Assembly (NCBI GenBank): GCA_903853895.1
Contig: CAINUX010000003.1
Coordinates: 1-42,196 of the forward strand
DNA: 42,196 nucleotides
Direction: 5' to 3'
Source of the DNA: an uncultured beta proteobacterium
Lineage (GTDB): Bacteria; Pseudomonadota; Gammaproteobacteria; Burkholderiales; Burkholderiaceae_C
In this document: piece by piece, positions 8,336 through 17,115 of the stretch
Layout: the number at the start of each line of letters is the position of its first letter
Position numbering within the stretch: position 1 is the first letter of the stretch
The notes under the pieces: generated by a model
Told to the model about the DNA's origin: nothing
The model's input: only the letters and a program-made list of their open reading frames with translations
Databases searched by the model: none
Program-made: the position numbers and the translations under genes

Positions 8336-9136
8336 ACTTTGGTAGCAATCCTGATGGGAACCCTGATTGCCGGCATCGGCTCGGTATGGCTGGCCGCGGC
8401 CCTGAGCTTTGGTGCGCTGGCCCGCTACACCCAGCACATGCTGAGCCTGGCGGCGGGCGCGCTGATGGCCACGGCGTTTATGCACCTGCTGCCCGAGGCC
8501 TTCGAGAGCCAGGCTGCTGCCAAGGACCTGTTTCTGACCCTGTTGCTGGGCCTGGTGTTTTTCTTTTTGCTGGACAAGGCCGAACTCTGGCACCACGGCC
8601 ATGAGCACCACCACCACAGCGACGCCGCGCCCGCGCACAGCCATGGCCACGGTACGGTACACATCCACGAGCACACGCCGCCGCAGCCGGGAAGCTGGGC
8701 CATCCTCACCGGTGACAGCGTGCATTGCTTTGGTGATGGCATCCTGATTGCGTCGGCCTTCATGGCCGACATGCGCCTGGGCGCCATCGCGTCGCTGGCG
8801 GTGTTGGCCCATGAGGTGCCGCACCACATGGGTGACCTGATGGTGCTGCGCTCGGGCGCCCGCAACAAGCGCATGGCGCTGGTCAAGGTCTCCTTGGCGG
8901 GCGCTGTGACGGCGCTGGGCGGGCTGACCGGTTACTGGCTGGTGGATTTGCTGCAGGACTATCTGCCGTACTTTCTGGTCGTGGCGTCCAGCAGCTTTGT
9001 CTATGTGGCACTGGCTGATCTGATTCCCCAACTGCAAAAACGTCTGACCCTGGCTGAGACGGCCGCCCAAGTCACCTGGCTGGTCGTGGGGATGGGCATG
9101 GTCGCAGTGCTCAGCGGCTTGGCGCACGGGCACTGA
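8333..9136 (+). CDS. ZIP family metal transporter
   Basis: The 267-residue membrane protein belongs to the ZIP family, which imports zinc or other divalent metals. Signature helices are visible: HLLPEAFES in an early helix, and the metal-binding pair DSVHCFGDGILIASAF and LAVLAHEVPHHMGD in transmembrane helices 4 and 5. A histidine-rich cytoplasmic loop (about residues 82-110, HHGHEHHHH then HSHGHGTVHIHEH) lies between helices 3 and 4, as is usual for the family. The ATG at 8333 lies at the end of a dispersed repeat copy, and no ribosome-binding site is seen. The gene converges with the histidine kinase gene, with 23 bases between them. Substrate cannot be read from the sequence. Confidence 0.87.
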   Translation: MTLVAILMGTLIAGIGSVWLAAALSFGALARYTQHMLSLAAGALMATAFMHLLPEAFESQAAAKDLFLTLLLGLVFFFLLDKAELWHHGHEHHHHSDAAPAHSHGHGTVHIHEHTPPQPGSWAILTGDSVHCFGDGILIASAFMADMRLGAIASLAVLAHEVPHHMGDLMVLRSGARNKRMALVKVSLAGAVTALGGLTGYWLVDLLQDYLPYFLVVASSSFVYVALADLIPQLQKRLTLAETAAQVTWLVVGMGMVAVLSGLAHGH

Positions 9137-9159
9137 GAAATCGGGACTGTTTGTCGGGT

Positions 9160-11514
9160 TTATTCACTCGCTGCTGTCGGAGCGCAGCGCGGAATCCTGA
9201 CTGCAACCTCGGTTCCGACGTCCGGCGTGGACCGCACAGTCACGTAACCGCCCAGTGTCTTGGTCACCAGGTTTTCAACAATGGACATACCAAGGCCCGT
9301 GCCACCCTTGCCGATTTTGGTGCTGAAGAAAGGCTCAAACATGTGCTTCAAGGTTTCGGCAGAAATGCCTTTGCCGTTGTCCTTGAAAGTCAGGTTCACC
9401 CACTCGCTGTCTGCGCGCGCTGCAATGGTGAACAGCCCCGGTGACTTGTCGTCAAAGGCGTGGAGGTAGGCGTTGTTGATCAGGTTGATGACGACCTGAC
9501 CCAAGGGGCCGGGATAGCTGTCCATCGCAATGTCGGATGCGACGTCCAGCACCACCTGGTGGGGTTTGGACTTGAGACTGGGCGCCAGGGTGTCCACCAC
9601 TTCCTGAATGGCCTGGCGCAGGTCGAATGCGCGGCGCTGCTCGCTGGCCTGGTCGGCCGCAACCTGACGGAAGTTTTTGAGTAGATCTGCGGCCCGCTCC
9701 AGGTTGCGCACCAGCAGCGTATTGCCCTCGGCCACCTGTGCGACGAACTGGTTCAAGTCGGATCGGCGCAATTGCCCGGAGGCGATCAACCTGTCGAAGT
9801 CGCGCGCCTCGTCGGCCAGCGTGCTGGCGGCCATCATGCTGTTGCCCATGGGGGTTGATATCTCGTGGGACACACTGGCTGCCAGCGTACCCAATGTGGC
9901 GCGGGCTTCGCTGCGTGACAGGTCTTCCTGTGAGCGGCGCAGGGTTTGCTGGGCAGATTCCAGTTGGGCGGTGCGCTCCGCCACGCGGTTCTCCAGCGTG
10001 GCATTGAGTTCGACAATCCGTGCCTGGGCCTCTTTTCGAAGCGTGATGTCGGTTAGCGTACCGGCAAATATTTCTGGTCTGCCGTTCGGTGTGCGCGACA
10101 GCACCTTGCCTTTGCCGGACACCCACAACCAGCTGCCATCCTTGCGACGATGGCGGTACTCGGCTTCGTAGTGATCCACGATTCCGTGCGTGTGCGACCG
10201 CAAAGCGGCAGTGACGCGAGCCTGGTCGTCCGGGTGGCAGTATTCATGCCAGTCGTAAGCGGGGAGGGCCTCCCACTCGGCCAGAGTCATGCCGCTCATG
10301 GCGGCCCAACGGTCGTTCACTTCCAGCTTGCCCGTGGTGTAGTTGTAGGCCCAGGTTCCTGCATCGGTTGCTTCAATGATGTTTTGCAGCCGCTGGCGCT
10401 CAGAGGCCAGTGATTCCCGAGCTTGATGTGCCAGTACCTGGGCCTGTTGCAGGTTACGACGGCTTCGCTGGACCCGTGCCACGGCCAGTACCAGCAAGAG
10501 GGTCGTCGCCAATCCTGACGTCATGACCCAGACCGAAAAATGTGTCGCTCGACCCCGGTCAAACGATGGTCGGGGGTGCAAAACAATTTCCCAGGCTTGG
10601 CGAGCGAAATCGACGGTCGTTGCCATGTCGCCCGGTGCCGTGCGTGTCCGCTCCAGGGGAGTCGCACTGGAGAGGTCGCTGTGGTCTCCCAGCCAGGCGA
10701 AGATGGGCCTGGTATCCAGAGCGTTGAGGTCGTACACCATCATGTCCATGTTGGCGCCATCCGCACGCGTGTTGGCTTCCTGGAACAGGGTGGGCAGGTC
10801 AATGACGGCTGCAACGTAGCCAATGACGGACTGGTCAGCCGCGCGGTATACCGGAACCGACAGTGCAATTCCATTTGAGCCGGAGGCGACGGCGCCTTCC
10901 TTCATGATGTCAAAGACGCCGGACGCAACCGGTTGCCCGGTGACGCGGGCTTCGAGCTTGGACTGCATTCGTTCAGGGCTGAAGCTCATGTCAAGGCCGG
11001 CAGTGCCGAAGCGCTCGGGCCACGCATACAGCACGGGAACATACACGTCGCGGCCATGCACGGGCTCCCATCCGCTACCCGTGCGGTCGGGTTGCACCAC
11101 CTGGTAGTTCTTCAGTCCGGCCGATCGGGCTGCTATCTCAAATTGCTTCAAGTTGCCCGCAGGAACGATGGGTTGCCATTCCACGATCGACACGCTGTGC
11201 AGTTGTGCCATGACACGTTCGACGTAGTTGTTGAACTGCTCACGGCTCAAGGTGGGATGCGACTCGATCATCAGACCGGTGCCCCGAACGGCCTCGATGC
11301 TGCGCGTCAGGTCAAGGTCAAAGGCACTCAACACAGATTGCGATGCGGCGGTGCGCAATTCGCGCTCGCGCAGGGCCTCCGACTCCTGGAGAGCGGTACC
11401 GGTCAACACGCTCAGCAAACCGCCCACCAGCAGCATGGCAGCCAGAACCAGGCGATCCTTCCAATGCGTTGGGGATGCCGCAACGCGCAACGTCGGCATG
11501 GTGAGACCGGTCAT
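9160..11514 (-). CDS. CHASE-PAS sensor histidine kinase
   Basis: The 784-residue product reads as follows: a transmembrane helix at about 20-42; a periplasmic CHASE domain at about 60-300 (IEAVRGTGLMIES and WQPIVPA patterns); a second transmembrane helix near 330-350; a PAS domain with PAC tail at about 385-500 (YRHRRKDGSWLWV); a coiled coil at about 500-540; a phosphoacceptor helix with H550 in ASVSHEISTPMGN; and an ATPase domain (NLINNAYLHAF, DNGKG, FEPFFSTK, GTGLGMSIV). The N, G1, F and G2 boxes look intact. No response regulator or receiver domain is present here or in the protein, so its partner is elsewhere. Its ATG overlaps the stop of the Bug-type receptor gene by four bases, suggesting the receptor delivers the signal to the CHASE domain. 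Confidence 0.88.
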   Translation of the reverse strand: MTGLTMPTLRVAASPTHWKDRLVLAAMLLVGGLLSVLTGTALQESEALRERELRTAASQSVLSAFDLDLTRSIEAVRGTGLMIESHPTLSREQFNNYVERVMAQLHSVSIVEWQPIVPAGNLKQFEIAARSAGLKNYQVVQPDRTGSGWEPVHGRDVYVPVLYAWPERFGTAGLDMSFSPERMQSKLEARVTGQPVASGVFDIMKEGAVASGSNGIALSVPVYRAADQSVIGYVAAVIDLPTLFQEANTRADGANMDMMVYDLNALDTRPIFAWLGDHSDLSSATPLERTRTAPGDMATTVDFARQAWEIVLHPRPSFDRGRATHFSVWVMTSGLATTLLLVLAVARVQRSRRNLQQAQVLAHQARESLASERQRLQNIIEATDAGTWAYNYTTGKLEVNDRWAAMSGMTLAEWEALPAYDWHEYCHPDDQARVTAALRSHTHGIVDHYEAEYRHRRKDGSWLWVSGKGKVLSRTPNGRPEIFAGTLTDITLRKEAQARIVELNATLENRVAERTAQLESAQQTLRRSQEDLSRSEARATLGTLAASVSHEISTPMGNSMMAASTLADEARDFDRLIASGQLRRSDLNQFVAQVAEGNTLLVRNLERAADLLKNFRQVAADQASEQRRAFDLRQAIQEVVDTLAPSLKSKPHQVVLDVASDIAMDSYPGPLGQVVINLINNAYLHAFDDKSPGLFTIAARADSEWVNLTFKDNGKGISAETLKHMFEPFFSTKIGKGGTGLGMSIVENLVTKTLGGYVTVRSTPDVGTEVAVRIPRCAPTAASE

Positions 11515-12485
11515 GGTTTCATTCTCATCGACAAAACCATTCTTTGGTACAGCGCCGCTTGATCCTGTATGTATTGGTCAGGTCGGGCGATCAGCCGAAT
11601 GGCTGGCTGTCCGCCCAGGCGCGCATTGTCTGCCAGCCATTGGGGGTCGGCTGCAACTTTCAGCAGCGCCTGTTTCCAATATTGGACGACTGTATCCGGC
11701 AGTCCGGGCGGGCCCATCAGCGCCGACCAGCCTACGATGCTGGACATGCCCCGGTAGCCTGCTTCCCGTGCATTGGGAATTTGTGGGAAGCTCTCCATGC
11801 GCCCGGTTGCGGTGGTGAAAAGGCCGCGCAGCTTTCCGTTGCGGATGAGGGGGCCCACGGATGACGCTATGGCACACGTGAAATGGGCTTTGCCTTCAGC
11901 GACTGCCGCCACTGCTTCGCGACCCCCATCGAAGTGCAAGGCGCTTGCGGCGTTGATCGGAATGCCAGAGATCGACAATAAATACTGAGCCGCAAAACTG
12001 AGAATGGTCCCTGAACCTGAGGTGCTGTAACGAAGTTCGCCCGGTTGTTTGCGAATGGTACTCAGCAGATCGCGGGCGCTATGGAACGGTGAATCGGCAT
12101 TCACGGCACAGACCAGGGGATCAAGCTCCAGCACCGCCAGGATAGTGAAGTCACGCGCGGTATAGGGTGTACTGGGGTCCACTGCGGGTTGAATGGCATG
12201 GGAGCCGACCCGCCCCAACAGCAGGGTGTAGCCGTCGGGGGCGATCTGGCGCACCGCCATGGATGCGAGGGTGCCCGATTTGCCGGGCTGGTTGTCGACG
12301 TTGAGTTTCTGCGGCATGGCCATTCGCCCGATACTGCGGGCCAAAGCCTGCGCAAACTGGTCCGCATCGCCACCGGCGGCGAATGGTGTCACCAGAGTGA
12401 TCGGCCGCTCAGGGTACCCAGCTTGTGCCTCGGCAGCACCCGCCAGCAGGGCCGCCAAGAGCAAGAAACACGATCTTCTTCGCAT
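11511..12485 (-). CDS. Bug/TctC-type periplasmic substrate-binding protein
   Basis: The 324-residue product has a signal peptide (MRRRSCFLLLAALL, cleavage near A-E-A-Q-A), then the family opening YPERPITLVTPFAAGG. Further Bug signatures are the V-N-QPGKSG region (here VDNQPGKSGTL) and the APDGYTLLLG motif. Bug proteins bind carboxylates or other small acids in the periplasm, in the tripartite tricarboxylate transporters or as orphan receptors. The ATG at 12485 has GGAG seven bases upstream. No TctA/TctB permease gene is near. It shares a four-base overlap with the downstream CHASE kinase, so a sensing role is more likely than transport. The ligand is unknown. Confidence 0.87.
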   Translation of the reverse strand: MRRRSCFLLLAALLAGAAEAQAGYPERPITLVTPFAAGGDADQFAQALARSIGRMAMPQKLNVDNQPGKSGTLASMAVRQIAPDGYTLLLGRVGSHAIQPAVDPSTPYTARDFTILAVLELDPLVCAVNADSPFHSARDLLSTIRKQPGELRYSTSGSGTILSFAAQYLLSISGIPINAASALHFDGGREAVAAVAEGKAHFTCAIASSVGPLIRNGKLRGLFTTATGRMESFPQIPNAREAGYRGMSSIVGWSALMGPPGLPDTVVQYWKQALLKVAADPQWLADNARLGGQPAIRLIARPDQYIQDQAALYQRMVLSMRMKP

Positions 12486-12554
12486 GATTCGCTCCACAAC
12501 ACCGCCAGTCTAGCGTGTTCGGCGCGACAAACACGAAGTCTCGTGCGAACTACT

Positions 12555-13448
12555 TTATCCCTGCGCAACCGGTCGGTCCGGGTCGCTGCACCACTCGCTC
12601 CAGCTGCCGGCAAACAGCGCGGTTCGCCCCAAGCCGGCCACTTCCATGGCAATGATGTTGGGTACCGCACTGACCCCACTGCCGCAGTGGTGCACCACAG
12701 TGGAGGGGTCGCGCCCGCCGAGCAGCGCATCAAACTCGGCGCGCAATTGGGCTGCGGGCTTGAAGCGTCCGTCTGCTGCAATGTTCTCGGTGAATGGCCG
12801 GTTCAGTGCGCCCGGAATGTGGCCGGCCACTGGGTCTAGCGGCTCCACCTCGCCGCGATACCGGGGGGCACCGCGGGCGTCGATCATTGTCTGGGCGCCA
12901 TCTCCGTTGCATCGACCCAGGCGGGATGCTACGGTTTCGATAGTGGCAAGTCCAATCAATTCGTGGCCTAGCACGTATTTTGACGCCGACGTTTGGGGCT
13001 GGGGGCCGCTGTCGACCGCTGCACCGGCAGCTTGCCAGGCTTGCAGACCGCCGTCCAGCACGGCCACGTTGTCATGACCGGCCCACTTCAGCATCCACCA
13101 CAGGCGACCGCAGTAGTTGGCGCCCTGGCGGTCGTAGACCACGGCTTGCATGGTGTTGTTAAAACCGACCGATCCCAACCAGGCTGCAAAGGCCTCGCGG
13201 GTGGGCAACGGGTGGCGCCCGCCGCTGGCGCTGGTGCCCGGGGCTGCTTTGCCAGTCACCGGGTCTTTCGCTGCGCTGAGGTGTTGGTCCAGGTGGGCGT
13301 AGATGGCGCCGGGGATGTGGGCCTCGGTGTACATGGCAACACCCGCCTGTGCGTCGGTCAGGTTGAAGCTGCAGTCAAACACCATAAAAGGCTGTCCGCT
13401 GACCATCAGGGACTGGAGTTGGGAGGCGGAGATCAGCGTGGTGTACAT
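12555..13448 (-). CDS. sseA: 3-mercaptopyruvate/thiosulfate sulfurtransferase
   Basis: The 297-residue protein has two rhodanese domains. The C-terminal one carries the active loop HHCGSGVSA with the catalytic cysteine at residue 255; the CGSGV form is typical of mercaptopyruvate sulfurtransferases rather than thiosulfate rhodaneses. The N-terminal domain keeps VVYDRQGANYCGRLWWML and the C-terminal one has IDARGAPRYRGE-x-EPLDPVAGHIPGA. The family moves sulfur from 3-mercaptopyruvate to thiol acceptors or cyanide. The ATG has a GAGGAAG site. It starts 15 bases after the EamA gene ends, so the two are probably co-transcribed. Confidence 0.88.
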   Translation of the reverse strand: MYTTLISASQLQSLMVSGQPFMVFDCSFNLTDAQAGVAMYTEAHIPGAIYAHLDQHLSAAKDPVTGKAAPGTSASGGRHPLPTREAFAAWLGSVGFNNTMQAVVYDRQGANYCGRLWWMLKWAGHDNVAVLDGGLQAWQAAGAAVDSGPQPQTSASKYVLGHELIGLATIETVASRLGRCNGDGAQTMIDARGAPRYRGEVEPLDPVAGHIPGALNRPFTENIAADGRFKPAAQLRAEFDALLGGRDPSTVVHHCGSGVSAVPNIIAMEVAGLGRTALFAGSWSEWCSDPDRPVAQG

Positions 13449-13463
13449 GGTGGCTTCCTCTGT

Positions 13464-14351
13464 TTAGTGGTCTTCGGCAGGGGTGTTCGGCATGGCCCGA
13501 GAGCGCAAAGCGGTGGCCAGCACACCGCTGGTCACGATGACGGCAATACCGGCCCAGCCGATCGGTGCGATTTTGTCGCCAAACAGGGTCAGGCTGTAGA
13601 TGGCGGCAAACACAATGCCGCTGTATTGCATGCTGGCCACCACCAGGGTGGCGCCGTGGCTGTAAGCACGCGTCATGCACCACTGGCCCAGTGACGCCAG
13701 CACACCGATGGGAATGACCCACGCTGCGGCCGTAAAGCTGACCTCGGACCAGGGTGTGAAATCGGTAAACAATGCGCCCACCGCCCCCACGACCACCGTG
13801 CCGACCGCGAAATAGAACACCGTGCGGACCTCGGGCTCGCCGACCTTGCCCAGCGCCGTGACTTGCATATAGGCTAGCGCCGCCCCCATGCCCGAGAGCA
13901 GACCGATGACGCCGGCAAACAACTGGTTCTGGTCGATGGTGGGGCGCAGCGTCAGCACCACGCCGACAAAGCCCAGAAGCACCGTGCCCAGCAGCGGCCC
14001 CTGGCGCTGCGCCTGGCCGTAGAGCAGGCCACCGCCCACGATGAAAGCCGCCACCCAGACGCCGCTCATGTAATTGAGCGTCATGGCAGTGGCCACCGGC
14101 AGGTGGGCAATCGCATAAAACCAGGCGCTCAGCGACAGCACACCCACGGTGCTGCGCCACACATGCATCATGGGAACGGGCGTGCGCAAGGGGGTGCCAC
14201 TGGCTCGCAGTACCACGGCCATGAAGACCACGCTGACGATGCCGCGGTACAGCACCAGCTCCAAGGTGCCAAAGCTCTCCGATGCGAACTTGATCCCGAC
14301 CGCCATGGTGGCAAACAGGAACGAGCCCAGCACCATCCACAGTGCTTGCAT
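13464..14351 (-). CDS. EamA/DMT-family transporter
   Basis: The 295-residue protein has about ten hydrophobic helices in two repeated EamA halves (roughly residues 1-135 and 150-280). The first half opens MQALWMVLGSFLFATMAVGIKFASE with LVLYRGIVS in helix 2, and the second has TALGKVGEPEVRTVFYF. EamA proteins export or import small metabolites such as amino acids or purines; the substrate cannot be told from sequence. It lies between the Rieske oxygenase gene (38 bases upstream) and the sulfurtransferase gene (15 bases downstream), all on the minus strand. Confidence 0.85.
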   Translation of the reverse strand: MQALWMVLGSFLFATMAVGIKFASESFGTLELVLYRGIVSVVFMAVVLRASGTPLRTPVPMMHVWRSTVGVLSLSAWFYAIAHLPVATAMTLNYMSGVWVAAFIVGGGLLYGQAQRQGPLLGTVLLGFVGVVLTLRPTIDQNQLFAGVIGLLSGMGAALAYMQVTALGKVGEPEVRTVFYFAVGTVVVGAVGALFTDFTPWSEVSFTAAAWVIPIGVLASLGQWCMTRAYSHGATLVVASMQYSGIVFAAIYSLTLFGDKIAPIGWAGIAVIVTSGVLATALRSRAMPNTPAEDH

Positions 14352-14389
14352 TTAGATCAGAGCCCCCACGCTCCGCCGCTGCGCGAAGC

Positions 14390-15634
14390 TCACAGCGCGC
14401 CCATTTGTCGGCGGTACCACGCGTGAAAGTGTGGCATGCCGTCTTCCATCGGGCTTTGGTACGGCCCGACCTCGTTGTCACCGCGCGCCAGCAGGGCGGC
14501 GCGACCGGCGTCCATGCGCTCGCCGATTTCGTCGTCCTCGATGCAGGTCTCGTTGTAGGCGGCCTGCTGGGCTTCGACAAACTCGCGCTCGAAGGCCACG
14601 ATTTCCTCGGGGTAGTAGAACTCGACCATGTTCATGGTCTTGTTGGGTCCCATCGGGTGCAGTGTGGAGACGGTCAGCACATGCGGGTACCACTCCACCA
14701 TGATGTGCGGGTAGTACGTCAGCCAGATGGCACCTTGCTGGGGCGCCACACCATTGCGGTAGGCCAGCAGGGCCTTATGCCAGCGCTCGTATACAGGGGA
14801 GCCGCCGGTGGCATCGGCTTTGGCCAGCTGCGCGGCCACGCCCACGGTCTGCACCGAGTAGTTGTCGGAAAACTGCCAGCGCAGGTCGTCGCAGGTGACA
14901 AACTTGCCCAGACCGGGATGGAAGGGGCCGACGTGGTAGTCCTCCAGATAGACCTCGATAAAGGTCTTCCAGTTGTAGTTGCACTCGTGCATGACCACCT
15001 TGTCGAGCACAAAACCGTCAAAGTCCAGTGCGGCGCGCGGGCCCATGCCTGCCAGATCCGCCATGACATCGCGGCTGTTTTGCTCGAACAGAAGGCCGTT
15101 CCACTCCTGCAGCGGGTAATTTTTCAGGTTCAGGCAGGGGTCCTGGTTGAAGTGGGGGGCACCCATCAGGGTGCCAGCGGGCACGGGGGTACCCTGGGTG
15201 TTGGCACCGGCATAGGTCCAGCGGTGCAGAGGGCAAACGATGTTGCCACCGGCACTGGCGACCTGGCGGCCATGGTCCGTGACCGGGTTGACCAGCGAGT
15301 CGCGCCCCTTGAGCATGATGGCCTGGCGGTGGCGGCAAACGTTGGAGACGAGCTCGACCACCCCGCTGGCATTGCGCACCAAGGCCCGCCCTTCCAGCTC
15401 TTGCGGCAGGGCGTAATAGTCCCCAACACGGGGGACGCTCAACGTGTGCCCCACATAACGGGGCCCTTGTTGAAAGATACTTTGCAATTCGCGCTGGTAC
15501 AGCGCTTCGTCAAAGTAGCTTGAAACGGGTAGTTGTGACGGAGTGGTCGTTGACTCGGTCGAAACCCGCATGCCTAGGGGCTTTGCGGGATTTTTGACAA
15601 TCGGTGGAAAGTCAGTTTTGTACATTGTTTGCAC
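14390..15634 (-). CDS. Rieske ring-hydroxylating oxygenase, alpha subunit type
   Basis: The 414-residue protein has an N-terminal Rieske [2Fe-2S] domain and a C-terminal mononuclear iron domain. Cluster ligands are C100 and H102 (CRHRQAIM) and C134 and H137 (CPLHRWTY). The catalytic part has NYNWKTFIEVYLEDYHVGPF: the bridging D232 and iron ligands H234 and H239, with an acidic ligand likely in the later ETCIEDDEIGERM segment. The two ligand pairs are about 31 residues apart, longer than the usual 15-17. The start may be GTG at 15634 (GAGGAC about ten bases upstream) or ATG at 15625. A leader with two hairpins precedes it. No reductase or beta-subunit gene is adjacent. Substrate unknown. Confidence 0.84.
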   Translation of the reverse strand: MQTMYKTDFPPIVKNPAKPLGMRVSTESTTTPSQLPVSSYFDEALYQRELQSIFQQGPRYVGHTLSVPRVGDYYALPQELEGRALVRNASGVVELVSNVCRHRQAIMLKGRDSLVNPVTDHGRQVASAGGNIVCPLHRWTYAGANTQGTPVPAGTLMGAPHFNQDPCLNLKNYPLQEWNGLLFEQNSRDVMADLAGMGPRAALDFDGFVLDKVVMHECNYNWKTFIEVYLEDYHVGPFHPGLGKFVTCDDLRWQFSDNYSVQTVGVAAQLAKADATGGSPVYERWHKALLAYRNGVAPQQGAIWLTYYPHIMVEWYPHVLTVSTLHPMGPNKTMNMVEFYYPEEIVAFEREFVEAQQAAYNETCIEDDEIGERMDAGRAALLARGDNEVGPYQSPMEDGMPHFHAWYRRQMGAL

Positions 15635-15655
15635 AATTCTCGGTCCTCTAGATGC

Positions 15656-15714
15656 AAAACCCCCGTTGCCGGGGGTTCGGTGAGGCAGCTACCTTGAGAG
15701 CTGCCTAGGGGGTT
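15656..15714 (-). promoter_or_regulatory. Hairpin leader and possible attenuator before the Rieske gene
   Basis: Read on the minus strand there is AACCCCC (15708-15714), then a perfect 8-bp hairpin AGGCAGCT/AGCTGCCT (15683-15690 with 15699-15706), then a terminator-like hairpin AACCCCCG-GCAA-CGGGGGTT (15658-15677) that runs into TTTTGC. The terminator stem ends about 25 bases before the GTG start. The first AACCCCC repeats the 5' arm of the terminator, so both can pair with the same GGGGGTT, which is what an on/off switch would need. No known riboswitch aptamer is recognised. The element sits in the divergent gap with xseB. Confidence 0.5.
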
Positions 15715-15797
15715 GGATTGTAACTCGGTGGACAATGCCCTTTGCCGCTCCAAGCGCCTAAAATCCCGGTTTTCCGTTAAACCCCAAGTCCACACCC

Positions 15798-16061
15798 ATG
15801 ACCAAGGCCAGTGCCAAACCCGTTTCCACAGCAGATACCCCCTTGGGCAACGCCCTGCCGGCCACCTATGAAGGAGCCCTGGGCGAACTGGAGCAGTTGG
15901 TTGCGCACTTGGAATCCGGGGCCATGCCGCTTGACCAGTTGCTTGCCGGGTACCAGCGCGGCGCCCAGCTTCTGCAGTTGTGCCGCGACAAACTGCAAGC
16001 CGTAGAAGACCAGATCAAGGTGCTGGACGAAGGCACACTCAAAGCATGGAAACCCCAATGA
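15798..16061 (+). CDS. xseB: Exodeoxyribonuclease VII small subunit
   Basis: The 87-residue product has the XseB core: [30 protein letters not shown], then [19 protein letters not shown], a two-helix hairpin. XseB binds the large subunit XseA to make exonuclease VII, which degrades single-stranded DNA. The first 22 residues are a variable, probably disordered tail. XseB next to the ispA-dxs pair is a common gene order in Proteobacteria. Its TGA overlaps the likely ispA start (ATGA at 16058), so the two are translationally coupled. No clear Shine-Dalgarno precedes the ATG. Confidence 0.9.
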   Translation: MTKASAKPVSTADTPLGNALPATYEGALGELEQLVAHLESGAMPLDQLLAGYQRGAQLLQLCRDKLQAVEDQIKVLDEGTLKAWKPQ

Positions 16062-17038
16062 GCGGTATGGTGCCCAACATGGCAATCCCTGTGCACGTGG
16101 CTCCGGCTGTTTTTGACCTTGATGGCTGGGCAGGCGAGCGCCTGGCACAGGTCGAACGGGCCCTGGACCGCTGGGTCACAGCCGATGTGCCGCAGGGCCT
16201 GAACCACGGTGCGCCGGCCGAGCTGGTCGCTGCCATGCGCTACGCCGTGCTCGATGGTGGCAAACGGCTGCGCCCCTTGCTGGTGCTGGCGGCGCACGAG
16301 GCAGTGTGCGAGGAAGACTGCGATACATGCTTATCGGCAGCCCTGCGTGCGGCCTGTGCGGTGGAACTGATCCATGCCTATTCTCTGGTGCACGACGACA
16401 TGCCCTGCATGGACAACGATGTGTTGCGCCGTGGCAAGCCCACCGTGCACGTGCAGTTTGGTGAGGCCAGTGCCTTGCTGGCGGGTGATGCATTGCAGGC
16501 TCTGGCATTTGAGCTGCTGACCCCACAGGACGGTTCGGTGGCACCGACGGTGCAGGCGAATTTGTGTGGTCTATTGGCGCGGGCTGCCGGCAGTGCCGGC
16601 ATGGCCGGGGGGCAGGCCATAGACCTGGCCAGTGTCGGGTCACCGTTGACCGAGTCCCAATTGCGCGAGATGCATGAACTCAAGACCGGCGCACTGTTGC
16701 AGGCCAGCGTCGTGATGGGTGCGTACTGCGGTGCGCCCGAGCCCGACACGCTGCAGGCCTTGCAGGCATATGGGGCAGCCATCGGGCTGGCCTTTCAGGT
16801 GGTCGACGACATACTGGACGTGACCGCCGATTCGACTACTCTGGGCAAGACCGCCGGCAAGGATGCTGACAACCACAAGCCGACTTATGTGTCCCTGATG
16901 GGGCTGCAGGCCAGCCAGGCCTACGCGCAGCAACTGCTGACCCAGGCCAGGCTGGCGCTGGATGGCAGCGGCCTGTCGCAGACGCAGACGCGCGCATTGC
17001 GTGCCCTGGCCGACATGGTGGTCAACCGGGCCCATTGA
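16058..17038 (+). CDS. ispA: Farnesyl diphosphate synthase (polyprenyl synthetase)
   Basis: It condenses isopentenyl diphosphate with dimethylallyl and geranyl diphosphate to make the C15 precursor of quinones and undecaprenyl lipids. The 326-residue product has GGKRLRP (substrate binding), the first aspartate-rich motif DDMPCMDND (about residue 114), [10 protein letters not shown], and the second motif DDILD near residue 250 followed by [15 protein letters not shown]. The cysteine five positions before the final D of the first motif fits a C15 enzyme. The ATG at 16058 overlaps the xseB stop; another at 16046 would add four residues. A dispersed repeat copy fills the gap to dxs. Confidence 0.92.
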   Translation: MSGMVPNMAIPVHVAPAVFDLDGWAGERLAQVERALDRWVTADVPQGLNHGAPAELVAAMRYAVLDGGKRLRPLLVLAAHEAVCEEDCDTCLSAALRAACAVELIHAYSLVHDDMPCMDNDVLRRGKPTVHVQFGEASALLAGDALQALAFELLTPQDGSVAPTVQANLCGLLARAAGSAGMAGGQAIDLASVGSPLTESQLREMHELKTGALLQASVVMGAYCGAPEPDTLQALQAYGAAIGLAFQVVDDILDVTADSTTLGKTAGKDADNHKPTYVSLMGLQASQAYAQQLLTQARLALDGSGLSQTQTRALRALADMVVNRAH

Positions 17039-17052
17039 AGTCCAAAGCAATT

Positions 17053-17115
17053 TGTGAAAACAGCCGCTAGCCCTCGGATACTATACGTAAGCCGCTCCTA
17101 AAAATATAGCATATG
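17053..17115 (+). repeat. Dispersed ~60-bp repeat, copy 2
   Basis: It starts near TGTGAAAACAGC, has the shared CGCTAGCCCTCG block, and ends ATATAGCATATG. It occupies nearly all of the 74-base gap between ispA and dxs, and its last three bases are the dxs start codon. There is no Shine-Dalgarno before that ATG, so either translation starts without one or the repeat supplies the needed context. Confidence 0.75.
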
